Source of the DNA: JAKLIX01 sp964605655
GTDB lineage: Bacteria; Bacteroidota; Bacteroidia; Bacteroidales; CAIXZF01
Reading direction: 5' to 3'
Assembly (NCBI GenBank): GCA_964605655.1
Contig: CAZSDK010000009.1
Span: 70,188-134,187, forward strand
Length of the DNA stretch: 64,000 nucleotides
Below, one piece after another: positions 33,072-41,859 of the stretch (position 1 is the stretch's first letter; each line of letters starts with the position of its first letter). Both the position numbers and the translations under genes were made by a program. Below the pieces are notes generated by a model. That model saw nothing but the letters and a program-made list of their open reading frames with translations. It was not told the origin of the DNA and searched no databases.

Positions 33072-33686
33072 TTAAAACAAACCGTGTAACTCAGCCTGTA
33101 CCTTTTCGATGACCATACCCAGATCGGCCGGATTGTCGGAGAAGTTGACATTGTCCACATCCACCGTCAGCAACTTACCAGCCTCGTACGCGCTGATCCA
33201 GGTCTCATATCTTTCATTAAGCTTCTTCAGATAATCAAGTCTGATGGCAGCTTCATACTCCCTGCCCCGCTTCTGGATCTGCCTTACCAGGGTGGGAACA
33301 CTGGCTTTCAGGTAAATGAGAAGGTCAGGAGGCTGAATGAAAGATACCATCAACTCGAACAGGGAATGGTAATTATCGAAGTCCCGGGTAGTCATCAGGT
33401 TCATGGAATGCAGGTTAGGAGCAAAGATATACGCATCTTCATAGATGGTGCGGTCCTGGACCACGGTCCTTCCACTCTTGCGTATATCGACGATCTGGCG
33501 GAACCGGCTGTTCAGAAAGAAGATCTGGAGGTTGAACGACCATCGTTGCATGTCTTCATAAAAGCTGCTGAGGTAGGGATTTGTATCAACATCCTCATAA
33601 TGAGGGTCCCAGCCGAAATGTTTAGCGAGCAGGCCTGTCAGTGTAGTTTTTCCGGCACCTATGTTCCCGGCAATGGCAATGTGCAT
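33072..33686 (-). CDS. Deoxynucleoside kinase
   Basis: A 204-residue kinase of the dCK/dGK family, which phosphorylates deoxyadenosine, deoxyguanosine or deoxycytidine for salvage. The P-loop AGNIGAGKTTL is at residues 6-16. Next come QRWSFNLQIFFLNSRF and the ERS-like motif VVQDRTIYEDAYIFAPNL (usual DRS/ERS replaced by DRT). The lid KRGREYEAAIRLDYLKKLN contains the arginines that clamp ATP. Nucleoside specificity is not assigned. It heads the five-gene operon; kdsB follows after 15 bases. Confidence 0.9.
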   Translation of the reverse strand: MHIAIAGNIGAGKTTLTGLLAKHFGWDPHYEDVDTNPYLSSFYEDMQRWSFNLQIFFLNSRFRQIVDIRKSGRTVVQDRTIYEDAYIFAPNLHSMNLMTTRDFDNYHSLFELMVSFIQPPDLLIYLKASVPTLVRQIQKRGREYEAAIRLDYLKKLNERYETWISAYEAGKLLTVDVDNVNFSDNPADLGMVIEKVQAELHGLF

Positions 33687-33749
33687 TTTATTGTGATTTA
33701 TATGCTAAAGTAAAAAAGTATCTCCAACCTCATCAAGCGATATTCAAAA

Positions 33750-35264
33750 TTATGGTAAATCAGGTTTGGATAAAATTTCCTCCAGGTATTTTCTGTCGTT
33801 GGAAAGCCGTGGCACCTTATGCTGTCCCCCAAGTTTCCCTCTGGATTTCAGCCAGTTGTAGAAAGTACGCGGAGGTACCGCGTGGATCAGGGGAGGACGA
33901 AGGATCAGGTTATGATATCTTTTCGCCTCATAATCAGAGTTAAGCGATTTCAGGGCATTATCGAGGACTTCTGCAAAATACTCGAGGTTGCCGGGAGCTT
34001 TCTCAAATTCAATAGCCCATTCATGGGCAGCATTGTCATGGTTGTTGAAATAAACAGGCGCAGCGGTGAAATCAGTGATGACGGCGGCCGTCTTTTCGCA
34101 GGCAATCTGTAAAGCTTTTTCTGCATTATCGATGATCAGTTCCTCCCCAAAGGCATTAATAAAGTTGACTGTCCTGCCGGTGATCCTGATCCTGAAAGGA
34201 TTCAGTGAGGTGAAACAGATGGTGTCGCCGATGAGGTACCTCCAAAGCCCGGCATTGGTGGAAATGATCATGGCATAGTTGGTGTTCAGGCCGACCTCGT
34301 CCAGGGTCAGGGTGAGGGGATTATCTGTCCCTACCTGGTCGGTGGTCATGAACTCGTAATAAATTCCATAATCAAGCATGAGCAGCATTTCCTCCGATTC
34401 CCTCACATCCTGTATACCGAAAAATCCTTCCGAGGCGTTGTAGGTCTCAATATAATGCATGCCTTCCGGCATGATGTTCCTGAACTGCTCCTGGTAAGGC
34501 TTAAAATTGACACCCCCGTGAGCAAACATCTCCAGGTTCGGCCAGACTTCCGAAAGATTATTCTTCCCGGTGATCTCAAGGATCCTCCTGCAAAGAAGCA
34601 GGGTCCAGGAAGGCACACCGCTCAGCCCGGTGACGTTCTCATCCATGGTGGCCAATGCCATTTTCTCGATTTTCTCTTCCCATTCATCCATGAGCGCAAT
34701 GGAGATGGAGGGTGTGCGCATGAGTTCCACCCAGAAAGGCAGGTTTTGGACCAGGATGGCTGATACATCCCCCGTGTAACTTTCAGCGTTGCTTCCGTCA
34801 TAAGTCCAGGAACCGGCCATACCCAGCAGCTTCCCGTCAAAAAGAGCCGTATCCTCATTCATGTTGCAGTAGATGGAAAGCAGGTCTCTTCCTCCCTTAA
34901 AATGACATTCTTCAAGTGCCTCCCTGCTTACCGGGATAAACTTGCTTTTGCCGGCCGTGGTTCCTGATGACTTGGCAAACCAGTTGATATCGCTGGGCCA
35001 GAGGATGTTCTGCTCGCCGGACCTGAGACGACTGATAAATGGATTCAGGTCTTCATAAGTATTCACGGGCACCCGCCGACGAAATTCCTCTGCACCGGAA
35101 ATGGAGGAAAACTCATATTCCTTTCCCCATTCAGTGTTACGGGCTGTCGCCAGCAGCTTTCTCAGCCACTCCTGCTGCACTTCCATGGGATATTTCATAA
35201 AAAGCTCGATTTGGTGGAGCCTTTTCTTCATCAGCCAGGAAAGAAAAGTGTTGATGAGAGCCAT
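33750..35264 (-). CDS. GH3 auxin-responsive promoter family protein
   Basis: A 504-residue protein of the GH3 superfamily, whose plant members are acyl-adenylating enzymes that conjugate acids to amino acids. FAKSSGTTAGKSKFIPVS is the ATP-binding P-loop, QEFRNIMPEGMHYIETYNASEG follows, and LWRYLIGDTICFTSLNPFRI is the typical GH3 core. HKVPRLSNDRKYLEEI is the C-terminal end. Bacteroidota homologues are common but have no known substrate. It is monocistronic with its own promoter, divergent from ispE. Confidence 0.88.
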   Translation of the reverse strand: MALINTFLSWLMKKRLHQIELFMKYPMEVQQEWLRKLLATARNTEWGKEYEFSSISGAEEFRRRVPVNTYEDLNPFISRLRSGEQNILWPSDINWFAKSSGTTAGKSKFIPVSREALEECHFKGGRDLLSIYCNMNEDTALFDGKLLGMAGSWTYDGSNAESYTGDVSAILVQNLPFWVELMRTPSISIALMDEWEEKIEKMALATMDENVTGLSGVPSWTLLLCRRILEITGKNNLSEVWPNLEMFAHGGVNFKPYQEQFRNIMPEGMHYIETYNASEGFFGIQDVRESEEMLLMLDYGIYYEFMTTDQVGTDNPLTLTLDEVGLNTNYAMIISTNAGLWRYLIGDTICFTSLNPFRIRITGRTVNFINAFGEELIIDNAEKALQIACEKTAAVITDFTAAPVYFNNHDNAAHEWAIEFEKAPGNLEYFAEVLDNALKSLNSDYEAKRYHNLILRPPLIHAVPPRTFYNWLKSRGKLGGQHKVPRLSNDRKYLEEILSKPDLP

Positions 35265-35280
35265 AGATGTTCTTTCTCTA

Positions 35281-35288
35281 CAAACCTA
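35281..35288 (-). promoter_or_regulatory. Promoter -7 element for the GH3-like gene
   Basis: CAAACCTA reads TAGGTTTG on the minus strand, 16 bases upstream of the ATG at 35264, the same spacing as at hpt. Confidence 0.55.
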
Positions 35289-35344
35289 CGCAGAAATGTT
35301 GAGATTCCCAAGTCCGGTACCCGGTATCCAATGAAGATTGTGAG

Positions 35345-35352
35345 TATTTTTG
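35345..35352 (+). promoter_or_regulatory. -7 element 4 bases before ispE
   Basis: TATTTTTG matches TAnnTTTG and is separated from the ispE ATG by only 4 bases, suggesting a leaderless or near-leaderless mRNA. Confidence 0.45.
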
Positions 35353-35356
35353 AGCG

Positions 35357-36184
35357 ATGATCGCATTTACTAAGGCCAAGATCAACCTGGGACTGTGGGT
35401 GACGAAAAAACGTACCGACGGGTATCATAACATAGAAAGTATTTTCTATCCCATTGATTTACATGATATTATAGAAGTACTCCCTTCCCATGGTGCTTCT
35501 TCTTCCTTTTGTTTCAGCGGGTTGATCATTCCAGGTGAAACAGAGGATAACCTTGCAGTGAAGGCCTATCTGCTGCTTAAAGACCATTATCAACTTCCTC
35601 CCATAAGACTTCACCTTCACAAGCTCATCCCCATAGGTTCGGGACTGGGAGGCGGATCAGGAGATGCAGCGACCACCCTCCTGCTATTAAATGACCTCTT
35701 TCAGCTTAGGCTGACCCGGGAACAATTATCAGAACACGCACTCTCCCTGGGCAGTGATGTGCCATTTTTCATTGATCCCAGGCCAGCCCTGGTGACCGGC
35801 AAAGGTGAGCACATGGAGGCGATAACACTGGATCTTGCAAACTGGCTGATGGTGCTGGTCATTCCGGGCCTGGCTGTTAACACCAGAGAAGCCTATCAGT
35901 TGGTGGTCCCAGAGGTAAGGACGGTCAGCCTGAGAGATTGTGTACATGCTCCGATCAGTGAATGGAAATCATTGATTCATAATGACTTTGAGAAAGCTAT
36001 CTTTACAAAGCACCCGCTTCTGGCCGAGGTCAGGCAGGGGTTGTATGATTCAGGAGCGCTGTATGCTTCCATGAGTGGCAGCGGTTCAGCCCTGTTTGGT
36101 CTCTTTGAAAGGGGTCATCCGGGCATCTCTCAGTGTATCAATGGCTTCCGGCCTAAAGGAATGATGGTCATCCCGTGCAACTAA
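35357..36184 (+). CDS. ispE: 4-diphosphocytidyl-2-C-methyl-D-erythritol kinase
   Basis: IspE phosphorylates CDP-ME in the MEP pathway to isoprenoids. The 275-residue GHMP kinase starts IAFTKAKINLGLWVTKKR and has GYHNIESIFYPIDL. The ATP loop is PIGSGLGGGSGDAATTLL, and the C-terminal GHMP motif is YASMSGSGSALFGLF. The family N terminus confirms the start. It leads a run with amn and holA on the same strand. Other MEP genes are outside the window. Confidence 0.95.
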   Translation: MIAFTKAKINLGLWVTKKRTDGYHNIESIFYPIDLHDIIEVLPSHGASSSFCFSGLIIPGETEDNLAVKAYLLLKDHYQLPPIRLHLHKLIPIGSGLGGGSGDAATTLLLLNDLFQLRLTREQLSEHALSLGSDVPFFIDPRPALVTGKGEHMEAITLDLANWLMVLVIPGLAVNTREAYQLVVPEVRTVSLRDCVHAPISEWKSLIHNDFEKAIFTKHPLLAEVRQGLYDSGALYASMSGSGSALFGLFERGHPGISQCINGFRPKGMMVIPCN

Positions 36185-36249
36185 AAAAATTGTACCTTTA
36201 GCCCTTCTATCGGGAGATTCGCAGTCTCTACCGATCATTTGATATCTTT

Positions 36250-37020
36250 ATGAAAACCAAGAAAGAGATTGTTGAAAACTGGCTTCCCAGGTACACCGGC
36301 CAGGAACTGGAAAGCTTCGGAGAGTACATTCTTTTAACCAACTTTAATCAATATCTGGAACTTTTCGCCAAGTGGAAGGAGGTCCCCATTATTGGTGAAG
36401 ACAAACCCATGCCCTGTGCCACCTGGGAGAACATCACCCTGATACAGTTCGGCATGGGCAGCGCCAACGCAGCCACCATCATGGACCTGTTAAGTGCTGT
36501 CACACCGAAGGCGGTGCTGTTCCTGGGCAAATGCGGCGGGCTCAAGAAGAAGAACAAAGTCGGCGACCTCATCCTGCCGATTGCGGCTATCAGGGGCGAA
36601 GGGACTTCTAACGACTACTATCCGCCTTATGTGCCTGCCCTTCCAGCCTTCAGTCTTCAAAAGGCGATCTCCACCACCATCAGGGACCATTCGAGGGACT
36701 ACTGGACCGGCACCGTATATACCACCAACAGAAGGGTTTGGGAACATGATGAGCAGTTCAAGCAGATGCTCAGGGATACCCGTTGCATGGCCATCGACCT
36801 GGAAACAGCCACTCTCTTCATCGTGGGTTTTGCCAACCATATCCCTTCAGGGGCACTTCTGCTGGTGACCGATCAGCCCATGATATCCACCGGGGTTAAA
36901 ACGGCAAGAAGCGACAAAAAGGTCAGCGAGAAATACGTCCACATGCACCTGCAGATCGGCATCGATTCTTTGCTCCAGCTCATCAACGGCGGACTCACTG
37001 TCAAACACCTGAGGTTCTAA
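36250..37020 (+). CDS. amn: AMP nucleosidase (short form)
   Basis: It should split AMP into adenine and ribose 5-phosphate. The 256-residue protein lacks the N-terminal half of the 484-residue E. coli Amn and corresponds to its catalytic nucleoside-phosphorylase-like domain. Motifs are IQFGMGSANAATIMDLL, LFLGKCGGLKKK, EGTSNDYYPPYVPALPAF and CMAIDLETATLFIVGF, with the base- and ribose-binding Glu. STGVKTARSDKKVSEKYV follows. A short form is usual in Bacteroidota. It lies between ispE and holA. Confidence 0.9.
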   Translation: MKTKKEIVENWLPRYTGQELESFGEYILLTNFNQYLELFAKWKEVPIIGEDKPMPCATWENITLIQFGMGSANAATIMDLLSAVTPKAVLFLGKCGGLKKKNKVGDLILPIAAIRGEGTSNDYYPPYVPALPAFSLQKAISTTIRDHSRDYWTGTVYTTNRRVWEHDEQFKQMLRDTRCMAIDLETATLFIVGFANHIPSGALLLVTDQPMISTGVKTARSDKKVSEKYVHMHLQIGIDSLLQLINGGLTVKHLRF

Positions 37021-37031
37021 TAGGTACGGCA

Positions 37032-38033
37032 ATGAGTTACGAGAAGATCAAAGAAGATATAAAGAACAAGTCTTTCGCTCCCTTGTATTTTCTTACAGGA
37101 GACGAACCCTATCATATTGATAACCTTGCAGATATGCTCGAGGAGAACCTGCTCGACCCTTCTGAAAGGCCTTTCAACCAAACCCTGGTCTACGGGGCTG
37201 ATATCTCCGTTGGCACCCTTCTCGACATGGCCAGGAGATTTCCCATGCTATCGGAACGCCAGGTCATTATCATGAGGGAAGCCCAGGAAATGAAGAACTT
37301 TGACCAGCTTGAGGCCTATGTCTCTAACCCTGTTCCCACCACCGTGCTGGTGCTTTGTTACAAATACAAAAAGCTGGACAAAAGAAAAAGCCTGGCTAAA
37401 AACCTTCAGTCGAAAGGGGTGTTCTTTGAGTCTAAGAAACTGTATGACAACGAGGTACCAGACTGGATCACGGGTTTTGTCCGTTCAAAATCATACACCC
37501 TGGAACCCAAGGCTGCCATGATGATCGCCGAGCAGGTCGGCACAGATCTCAGCCGTGTGGTGATGGAGATACAGAAACTGATGGTCAACCTCCCTGCCGG
37601 TTCTCATATCACAGTGGATCATGTCGACCAGTTTGTAGGGATCAGCAAAGACTTCAATGTTTTTGAGCTACAGAAGGCCATAGGGGAACGTAATATCTTC
37701 AGGACAAACCAGATAGCCTATCAGCTGGCGGCCAATCCCAAGGAAAATCCCATACAGAAGATCATACCGGTATTATTTTCCTTCTTCTCCAAACTCCTGA
37801 TATACCATTCATTGCCAGATAAAGGAAGGGCTGCGGTCGCTTCGGCCCTGGGGATCAATCCTTACTTTGTCAGTGATTATCAGAAGGCTGCCCAGGCCTA
37901 TTCCGAAAACAAATCAGGTTCCGTGATCTCTATCCTCCGGGATTATGACCTGAAATCCAAAGGTGTCAACAGCGACTCTACTGAAGACACCGAGCTTACC
38001 AGGGAGATGATCTATAAGATCTTACATGTATAG
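37032..38033 (+). CDS. holA: DNA polymerase III subunit delta
   Basis: The delta subunit opens the sliding clamp within the clamp loader. The 333-residue protein starts SYEKIKEDIKNKSFAPLYF followed by LTGDEPYHIDNL, the typical HolA beginning. LLDMARRFPMLSERQVIIMREA and the later VGTDLSRVVMEIQKL and FVGISKDFNVFELQKAI blocks are conserved. It has no Walker A motif, as expected for delta. It follows amn after 11 bases. A 7/8-base tandem array starts at the very next base after its stop codon. Confidence 0.92.
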   Translation: MSYEKIKEDIKNKSFAPLYFLTGDEPYHIDNLADMLEENLLDPSERPFNQTLVYGADISVGTLLDMARRFPMLSERQVIIMREAQEMKNFDQLEAYVSNPVPTTVLVLCYKYKKLDKRKSLAKNLQSKGVFFESKKLYDNEVPDWITGFVRSKSYTLEPKAAMMIAEQVGTDLSRVVMEIQKLMVNLPAGSHITVDHVDQFVGISKDFNVFELQKAIGERNIFRTNQIAYQLAANPKENPIQKIIPVLFSFFSKLLIYHSLPDKGRAAVASALGINPYFVSDYQKAAQAYSENKSGSVISILRDYDLKSKGVNSDSTEDTELTREMIYKILHV

Positions 38034-38187
38034 GCGGGATGACGGGATGCGGGATGGCGGGATAGCGGGATGACGGGATGCGGGATGACGGGATGCGGGA
38101 TGGCGGGATAGCGGGATAGCGGGATGACGGGATGCGGGATGGCGGGATAGCGGGATAGCGGGATGACGGGATGCGGGATGACGGGAT
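38034..38187. repeat. 7/8-bp tandem array (GCGGGAT family), about 20 units
   Basis: Units GCGGGAT, GACGGGAT, GGCGGGAT and AGCGGGAT alternate without interruption from the base after the holA stop. They form a higher-order pattern in which runs of four to five units recur. The array ends 23 bases from the stop of the convergent acyl-CoA synthetase gene. Confidence 0.92.
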
Positions 38188-38210
38188 GAAGCAGGTTAGA
38201 AGGAAGATAG

Positions 38211-39995
38211 CTACTTGGTAAACAGAGCTTCAATCAGCGACTGGTACTTCTCACACAGGATCTTACGCCTCAACTTCAGGGTGGGAGAGAGTTCCCCGCC
38301 CTCTACCGTCCATTCCTGGTTGACCAGCCTGATCTTTTTCACCTGTTCTGTCTTGTCGAGACTTTTATTGATATCATTCACCTCATGCCAAATCCGTTTG
38401 TAAACCACCGGGTCGTTGGCTATCTCTTCATCCGAACCAAGGTGTATTCCTTTGACCTTAGCCCAGTTACGGATATATTCAAAACTCGGCAGAATCAGCG
38501 CTGCCGGATAAGGCTGGTTGTCGCCGACCACCATGAGATTCTCAATAAAGGCTGATTCCTTGAATTTGTTCTCCAGTGCCTGCGGAGCAATGAACTTACC
38601 GCCTGAAGTTTTAAATATCTCCTTTTTACGATCAGTGATCTTCAAGTACTTACCATCCTCCAGGTAGCCGATATCCCCTGTATGGAACCAACCCTCCTCA
38701 TCCATCACCTCCCTGGTAAGTTCAGGGTGTTTGTAATAGCCTTTCATCACACAGGGACCCCTGGTCAGGATCTCTCCGTCAGGAGCTATCTTTGTCTCGG
38801 CACACTTCATTATAGGTCCGACCGTACCTATCCTTACACCATCCCTTTCAAAGGTGTGTACTGCAATAACAGGGGAAGTCTCCGTAAGCCCGTAGCCTTC
38901 ATGGACTTCAATGCCTGCGGCCCAGAAAATATGAGCCAGCCTGGGCTGTAAAGCGGCACCACCGGAAACAATCACCTTGATATTTCCTCCGAGCGCTTCC
39001 CTCCATTTACTAAAGACAAGCCGGTCGGCAAGACGGTGTTTCATCTTGTACCAGGCTGAATTTCTTCCATATAACTCGAAATCATAACCCAGGTTCACCG
39101 CCCAGAAAAAGATCTGCTTTCTGATGCCCTTCAGGCCCCTCCCCTTGGCAATGATCTTGTCAAAAAACTTTTCGATCACCCTGGGAACGGCACAAAACAT
39201 CTCCGGATGGATCTCTTTCAGGTTTTGTGCCAGGGCCTCGACCGTCTCGGAATAATACACCGAGATCCCCAGTCGCTGGTACATGTAATTCAACACCCGC
39301 TCATACACATGACACAAGGGTAGAAAACTCAAGGCCCTGAAAATGAAATTCTTAGGCAGAATATCACACAACTCCATGAAGTTCACAATGAAGTTGTTAT
39401 GGCTAAGCATCACCCCTTTGGGATTCCCTGTCGTCCCGGACGTATAGATGATAGTGGCAATGTCATCCGATGTAAGGCCGCTTCTGATCTCTTTCAACCG
39501 TTCCCCGGCATCCAGGGTACTGCCCCGGTCTATGAGTTCCTGCAAGGTTCTCCTCCCCTCCGTCTTCTCGATGGTGAAGATCTCCAGCAGAGAGGGTATT
39601 CCTTCGACCGCACTTTCTACCCTGCGGAAAATATCCTTCCCTGAGATGAAAATATACTTCACTTCTGCATCCAGGAAAATGTATCTGAAATTCTCCGGAC
39701 TGATGGTTGGGTAGATGGGCACCTGCACGGCACCGGTCTGCATAAGAGCCATATCCAACAAATTCCATTCGGGGCAGTTCTTCAGGATGGTGGCCACTGT
39801 ATCACCTTTCTGTATTCCCAATTCCAAGAGGGCAGCACTCAGGTCGTTTACTTTTTCATAATAGTCTTTGCCTGAGTAACATACCCACTCTCCTTTCACT
39901 TTCCCCGCCAGGACATCGGGTTTTGTACGGTATATTCCGTCTGGTGCATAGGCATGCATCAGATCAAAGATAAGCTGAGGCCTTGATTCATTCAT
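38211..39995 (-). CDS. Long-chain acyl-CoA synthetase (AMP-forming), copy 2
   Basis: A 594-residue ANL-superfamily enzyme that activates fatty acids to acyl-CoA through an acyl-adenylate. YTSGTTGNPKGVMLSHNN is the ATP-binding motif, EGYGLTETSPVIA and WFHTGDIGYLEDG are the core motifs, and DRKKEIFKTSGGKFIAP holds the hinge Asp and C-terminal domain start. It is closely similar in layout to the gene at 40017 and lies 21 bases behind it, so the pair is a tandem duplication in one transcript. A difference in chain-length preference is plausible but not visible. Confidence 0.92.
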   Translation of the reverse strand: MNESRPQLIFDLMHAYAPDGIYRTKPDVLAGKVKGEWVCYSGKDYYEKVNDLSAALLELGIQKGDTVATILKNCPEWNLLDMALMQTGAVQVPIYPTISPENFRYIFLDAEVKYIFISGKDIFRRVESAVEGIPSLLEIFTIEKTEGRRTLQELIDRGSTLDAGERLKEIRSGLTSDDIATIIYTSGTTGNPKGVMLSHNNFIVNFMELCDILPKNFIFRALSFLPLCHVYERVLNYMYQRLGISVYYSETVEALAQNLKEIHPEMFCAVPRVIEKFFDKIIAKGRGLKGIRKQIFFWAVNLGYDFELYGRNSAWYKMKHRLADRLVFSKWREALGGNIKVIVSGGAALQPRLAHIFWAAGIEVHEGYGLTETSPVIAVHTFERDGVRIGTVGPIMKCAETKIAPDGEILTRGPCVMKGYYKHPELTREVMDEEGWFHTGDIGYLEDGKYLKITDRKKEIFKTSGGKFIAPQALENKFKESAFIENLMVVGDNQPYPAALILPSFEYIRNWAKVKGIHLGSDEEIANDPVVYKRIWHEVNDINKSLDKTEQVKKIRLVNQEWTVEGGELSPTLKLRRKILCEKYQSLIEALFTK

Positions 39996-40016
39996 AACGG
40001 TATGCTTTCAGGTTTC

Positions 40017-41783
40017 TTAATCAAACAGACTGTCAATCATCTCCTTATATTTGGCTGCAATGACTTTTCGCTTCAATTTAAGGGACGGAGTAAGCTCATC
40101 TCCGGCAATGGTCCATTCTTCCTCCATCAGCTCAAACCTTTTGACTTGTTCGGTAGCTCCAATGTGGAGGTTATACGTCTCAACCTCTTTCAACATTCTT
40201 TTCTTTATCACCGGCAGCCTGATCATTTCATTGTTGTTGGTGTAAGGGATGTTTTTGATCTGGCACCAGGATCTCAAATGTTCAAAGTCGGGAACTATGA
40301 TGGCCGCGGCATACTTCTGATTCTCACCAACCACCATAAGGTTATCGATGAACGGACTTTCCTTCATTACATTCTCCACAGCCCCAGGGGCCACATATTT
40401 TCCAAAGGAGGTCTTGAAAATCTCCTTGATTCTGCCGGATAAACGCAGGTGTTCGTTGGGTTCCAGTTTGCCGATGTCTCCGGTATGAAACCATCCGTCT
40501 TCATCGATGACCATACGGGTTTGCTCCGGGTCTTTGTAATAGCCCATCATGACATTAGGCCCTTTGCAAAGCACCTCTCCGTTATGATCAATTTTCACCG
40601 TAACATCCTTAAGGACAGGCCCTACGCATCCAAAGGTCACCCCGCCTTTTTCGCGGGTGCTGACGGCAATGACTGGCGAGGTCTCGGTCAATCCGTACCC
40701 TTCATAGACCTCTATTTTGGCAGCCCAGAACACCCTGGCGATCCTGGGTTGCAAGGCAGCGCCCCCGGAAACAATGAGCTGAATGTTATTTCCCAGGGCA
40801 GCCCTCCATTTCTTAAACACCAGCCTGTCAGCTATCTTCAGCTGCAGTCCGTACCAGAGATTCCTTGTCTTCCCAAATTCAAACCGCTCTCCGAGGTGCA
40901 AGGCCCAATAGAAGATGTTTTTCTTGAATCCGGGTAACTTTTGTCCGGTGGCCACGATTTTGTCGAAGACTTTCTCCAGGAAACGGGGTACGGCACAGAT
41001 CAGGTCAGGGCTGACCTCCCTGATGTTATCGGTGATGGTGCCCATGTTTTCTACATAATAAATAGAGATTCCCAGGTACTGGTAGGTATAATTGATCAAG
41101 CGTTCGTATACATGAGAAAGGGGCAGAAAACTGATACACCTTGCTTCAGATCCCATCTTCGGAATGGGAGAAACAGCTATGAAATTGCTGATCAGGTTTC
41201 GGTGACTCAGCATGACACCCTTCGGGTTTCCTGTGGTTCCGGAAGTATAAATGAGAGTGGCCAGTTCCTCTGTCCTGATGGAATCCTTTATCTCCTTCAA
41301 CATTTCAGGCTGAGGATTTTTCATTCCTGTCTCGATCAAGCAGTCAAGCGACTTATATCCTTCCTGGGGTTTCAAAGAGTACAGATTCTCCAGGCAACAG
41401 TCATCCGGTTTTACCTTCTCTACCTTACGAATCAGGTCCTCACCGGCAACAAATATCATTTTCACCTCACCGTGATTCAGGATATACTTGAAATCCTTGT
41501 CACTGATGGTTGGATAGATGGGAACATGAACCGCCCCTATCTGCATGATGCCCATATCGAGGAAGTTCCATTCCGGACGGTTGTTGATGACCGTGGCAAT
41601 GGCATCTCCCTTCTTCATTCCCAGCGAGATAAGCCCATAACTGATTTTATCAGCCAGGTCCTGATACTGCTGGATGGAAAAAGTAATCCACCTGCCGTTT
41701 TCCTTTCCGGCAAGCACATCATTTTTAGGGGGATGCTTCTCTGCGTAATAGGGAAGAAGATCAAAGATTCTTTTAATCTCCAT
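40017..41783 (-). CDS. Long-chain acyl-CoA synthetase (AMP-forming), copy 1
   Basis: A 588-residue paralogue of the downstream enzyme with the same motifs: YTSGTTGNPKGVMLSHRN, EGYGLTETSPVIA, GWFHTGDIGKLEPN and SGRIKEIFKTSFGKYVAP. In the last motif G replaces D of the usual DRxKE, so DRKKE here reads GRIKE. It is the first gene of the pair and has a -7 element at 41810. The product is cytosolic or membrane-associated and feeds beta-oxidation or lipid synthesis. Confidence 0.92.
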   Translation of the reverse strand: MEIKRIFDLLPYYAEKHPPKNDVLAGKENGRWITFSIQQYQDLADKISYGLISLGMKKGDAIATVINNRPEWNFLDMGIMQIGAVHVPIYPTISDKDFKYILNHGEVKMIFVAGEDLIRKVEKVKPDDCCLENLYSLKPQEGYKSLDCLIETGMKNPQPEMLKEIKDSIRTEELATLIYTSGTTGNPKGVMLSHRNLISNFIAVSPIPKMGSEARCISFLPLSHVYERLINYTYQYLGISIYYVENMGTITDNIREVSPDLICAVPRFLEKVFDKIVATGQKLPGFKKNIFYWALHLGERFEFGKTRNLWYGLQLKIADRLVFKKWRAALGNNIQLIVSGGAALQPRIARVFWAAKIEVYEGYGLTETSPVIAVSTREKGGVTFGCVGPVLKDVTVKIDHNGEVLCKGPNVMMGYYKDPEQTRMVIDEDGWFHTGDIGKLEPNEHLRLSGRIKEIFKTSFGKYVAPGAVENVMKESPFIDNLMVVGENQKYAAAIIVPDFEHLRSWCQIKNIPYTNNNEMIRLPVIKKRMLKEVETYNLHIGATEQVKRFELMEEEWTIAGDELTPSLKLKRKVIAAKYKEMIDSLFD

Positions 41784-41809
41784 GCAATACAGAGTTATGT
41801 TGGGAGTAG

Positions 41810-41817
41810 CAAACCTA
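41810..41817 (-). promoter_or_regulatory. Promoter -7 element for the acyl-CoA synthetase pair
   Basis: CAAACCTA reads TAGGTTTG on the minus strand, 26 bases upstream of the ATG at 41783, and separates this pair from the SDR gene. Confidence 0.5.
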
Positions 41818-41859
41818 CTAACTTATATGTTGTAAGTCAAAAAAAAGTTCCACCCCAAC

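Noticed and set aside
38012..38233. A minus-strand frame rich in HPVIP/SRYPA repeats
   Set aside because: It is only the translation of the 7/8-bp tandem array and has no start context or domain.
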